A stretch of DNA of 64,000 bases from the NCBI GenBank assembly GCA_023423535.1, contig JAFAFL010000032.1:350160-414159 (forward strand). Reading direction: 5' to 3'. Origin of the DNA: Pseudomonadota bacterium. Lineage in GTDB: Bacteria; Myxococcota; Myxococcia; Myxococcales; Myxococcaceae. The position numbers were made by a program, and so were the translations under genes. The notes below the pieces were generated by a model. It had not been told where the DNA came from. It was given only the letters and a program-made list of their open reading frames with translations, and did not search any database. This document shows, in pieces, positions 1-14,290 of this stretch; position 1 is the stretch's first letter; the number at the start of each line of letters is the position of its first letter.

Positions 1-1
1 C

Positions 2-685
2 GGGCTGGGCGCGAAGCACACGGCGCAGCTCTACGCGCGCGCGGCGAAGGAAGGCCTGAAGGCGGGGAAGGGCGCGGTGCTCACCGTCGCCACCGTCAAC
101 GACGACTTCACCGACCGGAAGACGAACCTTCCGCGGATCCGCGCCGGCGTGATGCTCGTGCAGGAGGCGAAGAACACGAACATCCGTCGCGAGCTTGGAT
201 CTCATCGCGGCGTGCATCAGGACACCAGGCGCGACGACCGCGCGGGCTCGGCGGTGGTGTGGAACAAGAAGCGCGTGGACGTGACCGACCGCGGGTATTC
301 GCTCGCGGTCGAGCCTCGTGGCGCGGGGATGCTCCGCCGCTGGATGTCGTGGACGGACATGAAGGTGGACGGCGCCACCGTGCGGATGATCTCCGTGCAC
401 CGCCCGCCGAAGCGCTTCAGCCACCTGTGGCCGCAGTTCGACGCGAACCTCGCGCGGTTCGTGAAGCAAACGAAGGGGCCGGTGGTGATCGGCCTCGACG
501 CGAACGAGCGCAACCCGCGCGCGCTGGCAAAGGCCACGGGCCTGAAGTGGGTCGCGCCGCAGGGTTCCATCGACGGGTTCCTCGTCTCGCCCGGCGTGAA
601 GATCGAGAAGGTGTGGCGCCTGCCGAAGGGCTCGAGCGATCACCACCCGGTGCTCGCGCGGATCCGGTTGCCGCCGGCGAAATAG
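2..685 (+). CDS. Endonuclease/exonuclease/phosphatase family protein, truncated at the window edge
   Basis: The C-terminal part of a metal-dependent phosphoesterase of the EEP (DNase I/exonuclease III) superfamily. The family's sequence blocks are visible in order: a first strand around LTVATVND, the metal-ligand Glu in MLVQEAKN, RMISVHRP, the Asp/Asn pair in VIGLDANE, and the terminal SDHHPVLARI carrying the catalytic Asp-His. The frame stays open to the left edge, and about 25 residues upstream of a possible internal GTG start at 77 (helical, with the run AKHTAQLYARAAKEG) look coding, so the true start probably lies outside the window. A purine-rich stretch precedes the GTG, so a start at 77 is not excluded. 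Whether it cuts DNA, RNA, a phospholipid or an inositol phosphate cannot be told. Confidence 0.72.
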   Translation, partial: GLGAKHTAQLYARAAKEGLKAGKGAVLTVATVNDDFTDRKTNLPRIRAGVMLVQEAKNTNIRRELGSHRGVHQDTRRDDRAGSAVVWNKKRVDVTDRGYSLAVEPRGAGMLRRWMSWTDMKVDGATVRMISVHRPPKRFSHLWPQFDANLARFVKQTKGPVVIGLDANERNPRALAKATGLKWVAPQGSIDGFLVSPGVKIEKVWRLPKGSSDHHPVLARIRLPPAK

Positions 686-729
686 ACCGCCCGTTCATCC
701 GGCGACCGGGCGAACGCGCACCGTCGATC

Positions 730-747
730 GCGGGACAGAACTCCCGC
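730..747. terminator. Short stem-loop after the EEP gene
   Basis: A 6-bp perfect inverted repeat (GCGGGA, six-base loop, TCCCGC) lies 45 bases past the EEP stop and before the ATP-grasp gene. No T-tract follows, so it is at best a weak or Rho-assisted terminator. Confidence 0.25.
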
Positions 748-830
748 CTCCGGCGTGACGGCCGCGCACTTCGAGCAGAGTCTGCGAGTCCTTTCCGCGC
801 GCCCCCGAGCGCGATGGAGGACCCGCCCTC

Positions 831-1994
831 ATGAACGTCGTCTTCGTCTCGCCGCACTTCCCGCCGCCGTTCCACCAGTTCTGCGCCGCGCTGAAGGAGC
901 GCGGGGTGACGGTGCTCGGGCTCGGCGATCAACCCGGCGATGCAGTGCGGCCGGAGGTGCACGCGGCGCTGCGCGAGTACTACTTCGCTCCGCTCGATCG
1001 TTACGAGGAGGCGCACCGCGCGCTGGGCTATTTCCTCTGGAAGTACGGACGCATCGACCGGATCGACTCGCACAACGAGCACTGGCTGGGGCTCGAGGCG
1101 CGGCTGCGCGAGGACCTCAACATCTACGGTCCGCGTCCGGAGCAGATGGAGCGGTGGCGCACGAAGAGCGGCATGGCGGGCCTCTTCCGCGCGGCCGGCG
1201 TGCCCTATCCGGAGACGCGTAGGGTCACCACGCCCGACGCGGTGCGCGTGTTCGCGAAGGAGCAGGGCTTCCCGCTGATCCTCAAGCCGGACCTCGGCGT
1301 GGGCGCGTTCCGCACCTACCGGGTGGAGAGCGAAGCGGAGCTGGAGCGCGTGCTCGAGGAGCCGCTGCAGGGCTACCTCATGCAGCCGTTCATCACGGGC
1401 CGGATCGTCAGCTACGACGGCCTCGTGGACGCGTCGGGGCGCATCCTCTTCGAGACCGCGCACGTCTACGCGCACCCGCTGCTGGAGGTCGTCACCACCG
1501 GCGTGGACTCGTCCTATTACAACCTGCGGAAGATCCCGGAGCGGCTGCGCGAGCTGGGCCTCAAGACGGTGCACGGCTTCGGCATCCGCGAGCGCTTCTT
1601 CCACATCGAGTTCTTCGAGCTCCCGGACGGCAGCTACCGCGCGCTGGAGATCAACGTGCGTCCGCCCGGCGGCTTCACGGTGGACCTGATGAACTACTCC
1701 GCGGACATCGACCTCTACCGGCTCTGGGCGCGGATGCTCACCGGCGACACGCTGGACGGCTTCACCTACGAGCGGAAGTTCCACGTCGCCCACGTCGCGC
1801 GCCGGTACGCGACGAGGTACCGGTACTCCCACGAACAGCTGCGCGACCTGCTCGGCGAGCGGCTCGTGCTCCGGCAGCCGGTGCCCTCTGCGTTCACCGT
1901 GGCGATGGGCGACGAGATGTACCTCGTGCGCGATCCGTCGGAGGGAACGCTGTGGGAGGTCATTGCCGCCATTCAGGCATTGCCCACCAAATAG
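831..1994 (+). CDS. ATP-grasp domain protein (unknown substrate)
   Basis: A 387-residue ATP-grasp enzyme. The family joins a carboxylate to an amine or thiol through an acyl-phosphate. The N-terminal 90 residues form a pre-ATP-grasp Rossmann-like part (MNVVFVSPHFPPP). The ATP-grasp fold covers about 110-310: Lys152 in LILKPDLGVGAF for nucleotide binding, the QPFITG strand near 185-190, and the metal-binding set Glu260, Glu273, Asn275 and Arg277 (ALEINVRPPGG). This is the layout seen in carbamoyl-phosphate synthase, PurK and D-Ala ligase relatives, but no subfamily motif I know fixes the substrate. There is no signal peptide, so it is cytoplasmic. The Kunitz lipoprotein gene starts 28 bases downstream on the same strand and may share the transcript. 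Confidence 0.8.
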   Translation: MNVVFVSPHFPPPFHQFCAALKERGVTVLGLGDQPGDAVRPEVHAALREYYFAPLDRYEEAHRALGYFLWKYGRIDRIDSHNEHWLGLEARLREDLNIYGPRPEQMERWRTKSGMAGLFRAAGVPYPETRRVTTPDAVRVFAKEQGFPLILKPDLGVGAFRTYRVESEAELERVLEEPLQGYLMQPFITGRIVSYDGLVDASGRILFETAHVYAHPLLEVVTTGVDSSYYNLRKIPERLRELGLKTVHGFGIRERFFHIEFFELPDGSYRALEINVRPPGGFTVDLMNYSADIDLYRLWARMLTGDTLDGFTYERKFHVAHVARRYATRYRYSHEQLRDLLGERLVLRQPVPSAFTVAMGDEMYLVRDPSEGTLWEVIAAIQALPTK

Positions 1995-2021
1995 CGGCGA
2001 TCCTGAACTACGCTGGAAGAC

Positions 2022-2435
2022 ATGTTCCCGCGCTCCCTCCTGCTGACCCTCTTCGCTGTGACGATCTCCTCCGGCTGTGGAACGAAGACGCCGGAGCGCT
2101 GCGAGCTCCCGTTCGAACCGGGCCAGTGTCTCGCCGGGATCCAGGTCGTCACCTACGTCGATGGCCGCTGCGAGCTGGCGGACTACGGCGGCTGCGGTGG
2201 CAACGAGAACCGCTTCCCCACGCTCGACGAGTGCCTGCAGACCTGCGAGGGCCGCTCCGCACGTCCCGACGAGTGCCCGCACCCGCTGTTGCACCGAACC
2301 GTCTGCACTGCTTGTGGCCCGGCGGGCGGCTGCGCCGAGTCTCAGACCGGCTGCTTTGCTCCGTGCGGCGACTCCACCTGCGCTTCGGGCCAGGCGTGTG
2401 TCGACGGCGTCTGTCAGGTCACCGGCTGCGACTAG
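2022..2435 (+). CDS. Lipoprotein with a Kunitz/BPTI-type domain and a Cys-rich tail
   Basis: A 137-residue predicted lipoprotein: hydrophobic signal with the lipobox Cys at 19. Residues 27-75 match the Kunitz (BPTI) inhibitor pattern: six Cys at 27, 36, 50, 58, 71 and 75, with spacings of 8, 13, 7, 12 and 3. BPTI has 8, 15, 7, 12 and 3, so only the second loop is shorter, by two residues. The conserved YGGCGGNENRF core is present. Expected disulfides are 27-75, 36-58 and 50-71. The P1 position, just after the second Cys, is Leu37, which would suit chymotrypsin- or elastase-like targets if it inhibits at all. Ten more Cys in residues 85-137 make a second disulfide-rich region I do not recognise. 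It would sit on the outer membrane or in the periplasm. Kunitz domains are mainly animal proteins. Confidence 0.78.
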   Translation: MFPRSLLLTLFAVTISSGCGTKTPERCELPFEPGQCLAGIQVVTYVDGRCELADYGGCGGNENRFPTLDECLQTCEGRSARPDECPHPLLHRTVCTACGPAGGCAESQTGCFAPCGDSTCASGQACVDGVCQVTGCD

Positions 2436-2469
2436 GACCTCGCCGCAGCCAGCTCCCGCCTGATCGTCG

Positions 2470-5739
<3,270 letters not shown>

Positions 5740-5910
5740 GTGGCCCGCACCTCTCCCGAAACCGGGGACAGGCCTGTGACGACCTGTAGCCCCAGGCCGC
5801 CGAGTGTAGGGAGGGGGAGGGGGTGGTCAATTTTTCCGGCCTGATGGGACGAGAACTCTCAGGGAAATCGAGCACTTGCGCATTCTCGTGAGGGGTTATG
5901 CTCCGCCGAA

Positions 5911-7260
5911 ATGGACGTTCGCTGCGAGCGCTGCAAGACGGAGTACGAGTTCGACGACGCGCGGATCACCGAGGCCGGCGTCACGGTGAAGTGCACCACC
6001 TGCGAGCACGTGTTCCGGGTGAAGAAGAAGGCGCTGGTGGTCACGGTGCCGGTGAAGCCGGGCGAGGTGGACCCATCGAAGGTCGGCCCGCCGCCGCTCG
6101 CGCGCACGGCCACCGGAGTGGAGCTGCCCGCGGTGGTGGCGCCGCCGACGGAGAAGCGCGAGTGGAAGCTGCGCCAGGCGTCCGGCAACGTCCTGCTCTT
6201 CAAGGAGCTGACCACGCTGCAGAAGTGGATCGTCGAGCACCGGGTGGTGCGCGACGACGCGATCTCGCTCACCGGCGAGAAGTGGAAGCGGCTGGGGGAC
6301 ATCGCCGAACTCTCGCCGTTCTTCGAGGTCGTGGAGCAGGCGCAGCGGGTGAAGGATCTCGAGGCGCAGCTCGCGGTCCAGGAGCTCATGCCGCTGCCCG
6401 CGGTGGACGAGCTTCCGCCGCAGCTGGTGACCCCGCCGCCTCCTCCGGCCGTGACCCCGCCGCCTCCTCCCGCAGCGGAGACTGCGCGCAGTGCCGCCAG
6501 TGCCCGTGCCACCGATCGCTACGCCGCGCGTTCGGCGGAGCGTCGGGACGTTCAAGACTCTTCGAAGGCGAAGGGCGGCGCGGGTAAGTGGATCGCGGCG
6601 CTGGTGCTGCTGGGCGTGCTCGGGGCGGGCGGCTTCTTCGGGTACCAGCAGCTCTGGCTGCCGAAGCAGAAGGCTGCCGAGGTCGTGGTCATGCCCATCG
6701 CGGTCACGCCTCCGGTCGCCGAACCCGCACCTATAAAGGAGGAGGTCGCCGAGACCCCGTCTGCCCCTGTGCCCGCGCCGGCTGAAGTGGCGGCGGTGGA
6801 GAACGCGCCGGAGCCTGCAGCTGTGCCGGCACCCATGGCCGCCGCGCCGGAGGTCGTGCCCGCTGCCGCTCCGGCGGAGCCCGCTGCCGCGCCCCCGCGG
6901 GTGACTCCGGAGGGGCTGGTGAAGCAGGGGGATCGTCTGCGGATGCGCGACCGTCCGAAGCAGGCGTTGGCCTCGTACGACCGCGCGCTGGAGCTTCGTC
7001 CGGAGAGCGCCGAGGCGATGGCGGGACGGGGGCTGGCGCTTCACGATCTGGGTCGCAACGCCGAGGCGGAGTCCGCTTTTCGTGAGGCGTTGAAGGTGGA
7101 TCCGCGCTATGCGGTCGCAGTGATGGGACTGGCCGAAACGTATCGGCACCAGGGCAAGCGTCAGGACGCCGTGGAGCAGTACCAGCGGTATCTGGAGATC
7201 CTTCCCAACGGTCCCGAAGCCCCGGTGGCGAAGTCGGCCATCGATCGCCTGAAGGAGTGA
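5911..7260 (+). CDS. MJ0042-type zinc-ribbon / GYF-like / TPR membrane protein
   Basis: A 449-residue multidomain protein. Residues 1-40 are an MJ0042-type zinc ribbon (Cys5, Cys8, Cys28, Cys31), a domain common at the N-terminus of myxobacterial regulatory and motility proteins. Residues about 84-140 (EWKLRQASGNVLLFKELTTL) resemble the GYF_2-like domain often paired with it. A Pro-rich linker (160-190), one membrane helix (about 226-245) and a Pro/Ala-rich stretch lead to TPR repeats at about 310-449 (ALASYDRALELRPESAEAM). With no signal peptide, the zinc ribbon is probably cytoplasmic and the TPR periplasmic. It is the first gene of a run with 3-base gaps leading into gatCAB. The exact role is unknown. 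Good AGG-type spacing before the ATG is lacking. Confidence 0.82.
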   Translation: MDVRCERCKTEYEFDDARITEAGVTVKCTTCEHVFRVKKKALVVTVPVKPGEVDPSKVGPPPLARTATGVELPAVVAPPTEKREWKLRQASGNVLLFKELTTLQKWIVEHRVVRDDAISLTGEKWKRLGDIAELSPFFEVVEQAQRVKDLEAQLAVQELMPLPAVDELPPQLVTPPPPPAVTPPPPPAAETARSAASARATDRYAARSAERRDVQDSSKAKGGAGKWIAALVLLGVLGAGGFFGYQQLWLPKQKAAEVVVMPIAVTPPVAEPAPIKEEVAETPSAPVPAPAEVAAVENAPEPAAVPAPMAAAPEVVPAAAPAEPAAAPPRVTPEGLVKQGDRLRMRDRPKQALASYDRALELRPESAEAMAGRGLALHDLGRNAEAESAFREALKVDPRYAVAVMGLAETYRHQGKRQDAVEQYQRYLEILPNGPEAPVAKSAIDRLKE

Positions 7261-7263
7261 GCC

Positions 7264-7584
7264 ATGGCCGATTTCGACAAGCCGTCCAACACCGAAGAGG
7301 AGTACTTCGCGCGCGAGGAGATCGAGAAGAAGCGCAAGATCGCGATCGAGCAGGCCGCGCAGACGCAGCAGGCGGAGAAGGATCGCCTGAAGGCGCTGCA
7401 CCACATGCGCTGCCCCAAGTGCGGGATGCAGCTGCAGGCGGTGATGCACGGCAACGTGGAGATCGACTCCTGCTTCAACTGCGGCGGCATCTTCCTCGAC
7501 GCGGGCGAGCTGCACGCGATGCTCAACGACAAGAAGGAGGGTCCGGTCGTCGGCGCGATCCTCAACTGGTTCAAGCGGAAGTAG
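7264..7584 (+). CDS. Small zinc-ribbon protein (zf-TFIIB-like)
   Basis: A 106-residue soluble protein with a charged coiled N-terminal half (1-45) and a zinc ribbon with Cys50, Cys53, Cys70 and Cys73 (MRCPKCGMQL and SCFNCGGIFLDAGEL). The CxNCGGIxLDxGEL signature is typical of the zf-TFIIB-like family (PF13453 type), whose function is unknown. A strong AAGGAGTG ribosome-binding site overlaps the previous stop, three bases before this ATG, so it is probably translated from the same transcript as the MJ0042 protein. gatC follows after three bases. Confidence 0.85.
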   Translation: MADFDKPSNTEEEYFAREEIEKKRKIAIEQAAQTQQAEKDRLKALHHMRCPKCGMQLQAVMHGNVEIDSCFNCGGIFLDAGELHAMLNDKKEGPVVGAILNWFKRK

Positions 7585-7587
7585 CGC

Positions 7588-7844
7588 ATGGCGCTCACGG
7601 CGGAGCAGGTCCGGCAGGTCGCGGCGCTGGCCCGGCTGTCGCTCTCCGGCGACGAGGTCGAGAGGTACCGCGGTCAGCTCTCCGCCATCCTCGAGGCGGC
7701 GGAGCGGCTCGGTGCGGTGGACACGTCCGCCGTCGAGCCCACGTCGCTGCCGCGCTTCGAGACTGCTCCGCTGCGTGAGGACACCGTGAGGGAACCCACT
7801 GGCGCCGGCGGCGCGTTCCGCGTGCCGAAGGTGATCGACTCGCC

Positions 7845-7848
<4 letters not shown>
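7588..7848 (+). CDS. gatC: Asp-tRNA(Asn)/Glu-tRNA(Gln) amidotransferase subunit C
   Basis: An 86-residue GatC, the small subunit that wraps around GatA and ties it to GatB in the tRNA-dependent amidotransferase. The family opening LTAEQVRQVAALARLSLSGDE and the later EPTSLP / LREDTVREP blocks are intact, and the length is slightly under the usual 95-100. The stop overlaps the GTG start of gatA by four bases (GTGA), indicating translational coupling. The complex converts Glu-tRNA(Gln) and/or Asp-tRNA(Asn) to the amidated form. Confidence 0.95.
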
Positions 7849-10798
<2,950 letters not shown>

Positions 10799-10830
10799 CC
10801 GCGACGCAGCAGGTGTCACCTCGGCGTGTC

Positions 10831-10866
10831 GGTTGCTGTGGGTGCGGTGGATCCGCGGCCGCAACC
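10831..10866 (+). terminator. Stem-loop downstream of gatB
   Basis: GGTTGC at 10831-10836 pairs with GCAACC at 10861-10866, and inside the loop GCGG can pair with CCGC. It lies about 35 bases past the gatB stop. There is no T-rich tail, so it may only be a transcript-end or mRNA-stabilising hairpin. Confidence 0.3.
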
Positions 10867-10932
10867 GCGCGCAGCCTTCACGGATAACTTCTCAGGCGCC
10901 GAGAAATCGGGCCGGGTTGTCGGAGGCGCACC

Positions 10933-12456
10933 ATGTCCACGCGCAGCGTTCGCCAGGCGGATCGTCTCGGGCACCAGCTGATGGCCGCGGCGGTGAAGGA
11001 GGCCCCGCTCGAGTCGGGAGCCGATGCGCGGGCAGTGGCCTATCTGGAGCGCGCGCTGAAGGCGCTCGGGTTCGATCCTGGCATCAAGGACCGCAAGTTC
11101 ACCGCGCAGACCGCGAAGGCGCTGCGCGAGTTCCAGGCGTCGTGGGGACTCGAGGCGACGGGCAAGCTCGACGCGCAGACGGTGGCGAAGCTCGAGCACT
11201 CGCTCACCCGCGCGCGTAAGGCGGGCTCGACGTCGCCACAGAGCGAGAAGTCCGGCTTCCAGGGCGCGCTGGGCGTGGGCCAGAAGAACACCGACGTGCG
11301 CGTGGCGGAGCGGCGGTTGAAGGCGCTCGGCTACGACGTGGGCAAGGTGGATGGCACGTTCGATCGCCAGACCGCCGCGGCGGTGCAGGCGTTCAAGCGC
11401 GACCAGGGCGAGCTGAAGAAGGACAAGAGCTCCATCCTCGGCAAGCGCGCGTGGGACTCGCTGGCGCGAGAGCGGGCGGACCAGAACCACGTCCCGTTCC
11501 GCGTGCGCGTGCTCAACGGGCACAAGGCGCGCAAGGCGGCGGACGCGCGGACGGCGAGAGCGGTCGGGAAGCAGGGCCCGTTCGGTGAGGGCGCGGGGAT
11601 CGGCGAGAAGGTCAGCCCGAGCGTCACCGCCGCGGTGAAGACGATCCAGAACCGGCTGAAGCACGCGGGCTTCGATCCGCAGCGGCAGGATGGAAGGTTC
11701 GACGAGCGGACCGCCGGCGCGGTGCGTGCGTTCCAGGCTCGCAGCGGGCTTCCGCAGACGGGCGAGGTGGACGCGAAGACCTGGCGCGCGCTGCAGCGGA
11801 CCTTCCTCTACGCGAAGGGCGATGCCACGCCGGCGCAGCGGCTCGGCGAGAAGAGTGCGGCGGTGCTCCGCAGCGAGCGGATCCTGAAGAAGCTCGGGTA
11901 CAAGAACGTGAAGGTGGACGGGCTGTTCGACCGCACCACGCTGCGCGCGTCTCGGGCCTTCGAGCGCAAGCACGGCGGGGGCGAGGACGGCGCCATCGGC
12001 TCGGGGCAGCTGCAGGAGATGAAGGAGGTCCTGCGCCGCAAGCAGGCTCGTGCGAACACGCGCAGGGTCGATGCCTATGTGGGCGGCGTGCGGCGCAGCA
12101 TCCGCGTGGCCTCGGTCGGTGGCGGGCACTGGCTGCGCACCGATGCGGCGGCCCAGTACAAGAAGATGATCGCCGCCGCGCGCAAGGCGGGCGTGTCGCT
12201 CTGGACGAACAGCGGCTTCCGCTCCATGGCCGAGCAGCGCGTGCTCTACGCGAAGTGGAAGAACGGCACCGGCAACCCGGCGGCGCCTCCGGGCTACTCC
12301 AACCACCAGGGCGGCGTGGCGGTGGACATCGGCGGGGTGGGGCCGTTCGGGAGCACCGCTTACAACTGGCTCGCGCGCAACGCCGGGCGCTTCGGCTTCA
12401 GCAACGCCGAGGGCCGCAGCGTGGGCGAGCCCTGGCACTGGGTGTACGTGCGCTGA
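10933..12456 (+). CDS. Peptidoglycan-binding M15 (VanY/D-Ala-D-Ala carboxypeptidase-like) peptidase
   Basis: A 507-residue protein with four PG_binding_1-type repeats (about 35-85, 119-160, 210-260 and 305-350; each with a variant of LKALGY...VDGxFDxxTxxAVxxFQ) and a C-terminal M15 metallopeptidase. The zinc and catalytic residues are His458 and Asp465 in SNHQGGVAVD and Glu499 and His502 in GEPWHW. This family trims D-Ala or cross-bridge peptide bonds in peptidoglycan. I see no signal peptide or membrane helix at the N-terminus (MSTRSVRQADRLG), which is unusual for a wall hydrolase. It may leave the cell by another route, by lysis, or as a predation effector. It has its own upstream gap of 134 bases and converges on the next gene. 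Confidence 0.85.
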   Translation: MSTRSVRQADRLGHQLMAAAVKEAPLESGADARAVAYLERALKALGFDPGIKDRKFTAQTAKALREFQASWGLEATGKLDAQTVAKLEHSLTRARKAGSTSPQSEKSGFQGALGVGQKNTDVRVAERRLKALGYDVGKVDGTFDRQTAAAVQAFKRDQGELKKDKSSILGKRAWDSLARERADQNHVPFRVRVLNGHKARKAADARTARAVGKQGPFGEGAGIGEKVSPSVTAAVKTIQNRLKHAGFDPQRQDGRFDERTAGAVRAFQARSGLPQTGEVDAKTWRALQRTFLYAKGDATPAQRLGEKSAAVLRSERILKKLGYKNVKVDGLFDRTTLRASRAFERKHGGGEDGAIGSGQLQEMKEVLRRKQARANTRRVDAYVGGVRRSIRVASVGGGHWLRTDAAAQYKKMIAAARKAGVSLWTNSGFRSMAEQRVLYAKWKNGTGNPAAPPGYSNHQGGVAVDIGGVGPFGSTAYNWLARNAGRFGFSNAEGRSVGEPWHWVYVR

Positions 12457-12476
12457 CCGCCCCGGTGCGCTGAGCG

Positions 12477-13304
12477 CTACGGCTTTGGCAACGGCTCGGT
12501 CAGCGACGGCGGCTTCGGCAGCGGCTGTGCCTCGTCCTGGATCGCGAACGCGACCTCGTCGAAGCCGGCCTGCGTGGCGGCGGTCATGGCCCAACGCACG
12601 AACTTGAACTGCACCACGCGCGTGCCGGTGATCTCGATCAGCCGGATCTCCTTCGGCGTCTTCTCGTTCAGCGTCTCGAGCAGCTGACGGAGGGCGGGAT
12701 CTCCCTCGCGCGCGGCGAGCTCCACCGGACCGGCGATCGTCTCGCCTCCGAGCTCCGCACGCGCGAGCTGCTTCGCTCCATCACGCTCGAGCCTCAACGC
12801 CGGTTGCTTCTCGCGCGGCGGCGGCAGCGTCATCGCGGAGCGGGCCCTCGTCCAGGCGCGGGTGAAGGCCTCCACGTCCTTCTGCTGCGTCTCGTGCCGG
12901 AAGATCGCGCCCTCCAGCGTGTCGAGCAGATCGAGCTGCGTCGGTGCGGCCTCTCCCGGCGCGGGCGCGGGACCACCACCGCCGCAGGCCTGCTGGACCT
13001 CGGGCGTCTTGCCCGTGAGCGACGCGCAGTAGTCCTGACGGCACGCGGCGAGGACCGAGTCGTACGAACGCGGCGTCCCTCTCGGTGGAGCAGGCGCGAT
13101 CGCCCGGTGGCGCTGGGCGTCGCGGCAGCCCTGCTTCGTGAACACACCGAGACACGTGTCGAGCAGCCGCTGCCGGTGCTCGAGCGCCGTGTCCGGTCCG
13201 ACCTGATCCACCCCCACCATGCAACGCGCGGCGGCGGTCTGCGCAGAGGACTGCGCGAGCGCCGCGGCGGGGAGCAGGAGCAGCAGTGAGACGAGGCCTC
13301 GCAC
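12477..13304 (-). CDS. Hypothetical exported protein
   Basis: A 275-residue protein with a signal peptide (MRGLVSLLLLLPAAALAQS). I do not recognise a family. The mature part has several Cys in its first 120 residues, a Gly/Pro-rich hinge, and an alpha/beta-looking second half ending in a Pro-rich tail (PLPKPPSLTEPLPKP). The start is a GTG at 13302-13304 whose first base is shared with the stop of the upstream oxygenase gene, which suggests that the two are co-translated; longer in-frame readings would merely shadow the oxygenase. It may be periplasmic. Confidence 0.7.
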   Translation of the reverse strand: MRGLVSLLLLLPAAALAQSSAQTAAARCMVGVDQVGPDTALEHRQRLLDTCLGVFTKQGCRDAQRHRAIAPAPPRGTPRSYDSVLAACRQDYCASLTGKTPEVQQACGGGGPAPAPGEAAPTQLDLLDTLEGAIFRHETQQKDVEAFTRAWTRARSAMTLPPPREKQPALRLERDGAKQLARAELGGETIAGPVELAAREGDPALRQLLETLNEKTPKEIRLIEITGTRVVQFKFVRWAMTAATQAGFDEVAFAIQDEAQPLPKPPSLTEPLPKP

Positions 13305-14260
13305 TACTTGATGAGGCCGATCTCGCGCAGGCGCTGGGTGAGGAACGCGTCCGCGGTGATGGGCGGGTACTTCGCCGGGTTGTCCGGCGTCTCGGTCGAG
13401 GGCAGCGGCTGGAGCACGCACTCGGGATAGGGATGCACGAAGAACGGCATCGAGTACCGCGTCTTGTCCTGCTCGGACGAGGGCGGGTTCACCACCCGGT
13501 GCGTGGTCGCGGGGATGACGTTGTTCGTCACGCGCGAGAGCATGTCGCCCGAGTCCACGACGATCTGGCCCTGCAGCGTGTCCACGCTGAGCCACTCGCC
13601 GTCGCGGGTGAGGATCTCGAGGCCCGGCGCGGTGCCCTCGCAGAGCAGCGTGATGAGGTTGATGTCCTCGTGCTCCGCCGCGCGCACCGCGCCCGGCTCG
13701 AACTGGTTGCCGAGCGGCGGGTAGTGGATGAGGCGCAGCACGCTGTTGCCGTCCTTCGCCATCGAGCTGAAGGTGTCGCGCGGCGCGGCGAACCAGTCGG
13801 CCAGCGCGTGCAGCATCTCGGAGGCGGCGCGGTCGAGCGCGTCGAAGAGCTGCAGCGTGTTCTGACGGAAGGTGGGGACCTCGGTGGGCCAGAGGTTGCG
13901 GCCGTAGCGCGGGAAGTGCGAGTGGCCCTCGGGCAGCTCGCGGCCGACGTGCCAGAACTCCTTCAGGTCGCCGATGGTGCGGTTCTTCGCGTGCTCCTGA
14001 CCGAAGCCGGTGTAGCCGCGCTGACCTGCGCCGCCCGGCACGTGGTAGCGCTTCTTCTCCTCACGCGGCAGCGCGAAGAAGGCTTCGACGTCCGCGTAGG
14101 TGCGCCGGATGAGCTCCTGATCGACGCCGTGGTTCATCACGGAGACGAACCCGAACTCGCGGAGGCCTTCGCCGAAGACTGCGACGAAGCGCTCGCGCTC
14201 CTTCTCGGTGCCGTGGGTGTAGTGGGAGAGATCGACGAGGGGGACCTTGCGCTGGCTCAT
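13304..14260 (-). CDS. 2-oxoglutarate/Fe(II)-dependent oxygenase, isopenicillin-N-synthase-like
   Basis: A 318-residue non-heme iron dioxygenase. It has the DIOX_N-type N-terminus (VPLVDLS...FGFVSVMNHGV) and the iron facial triad His197, Asp199 (AAEHEDINLITLL) and His254 (TTHRVVNP). Arg268 and Ser270 (RYSMPFF) form the RxS pair that binds 2-oxoglutarate or substrate carboxylate. Members hydroxylate, desaturate or cyclise small molecules; bacterial relatives with this PFF ending often act on amino acids or secondary metabolites, but the substrate here is unknown. It is followed directly by the small exported protein gene. Confidence 0.85.
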   Translation of the reverse strand: MSQRKVPLVDLSHYTHGTEKERERFVAVFGEGLREFGFVSVMNHGVDQELIRRTYADVEAFFALPREEKKRYHVPGGAGQRGYTGFGQEHAKNRTIGDLKEFWHVGRELPEGHSHFPRYGRNLWPTEVPTFRQNTLQLFDALDRAASEMLHALADWFAAPRDTFSSMAKDGNSVLRLIHYPPLGNQFEPGAVRAAEHEDINLITLLCEGTAPGLEILTRDGEWLSVDTLQGQIVVDSGDMLSRVTNNVIPATTHRVVNPPSSEQDKTRYSMPFFVHPYPECVLQPLPSTETPDNPAKYPPITADAFLTQRLREIGLIK

Positions 14261-14290
14261 GCGACGCGCACTGTAGCCCGGCCCTTTCGA

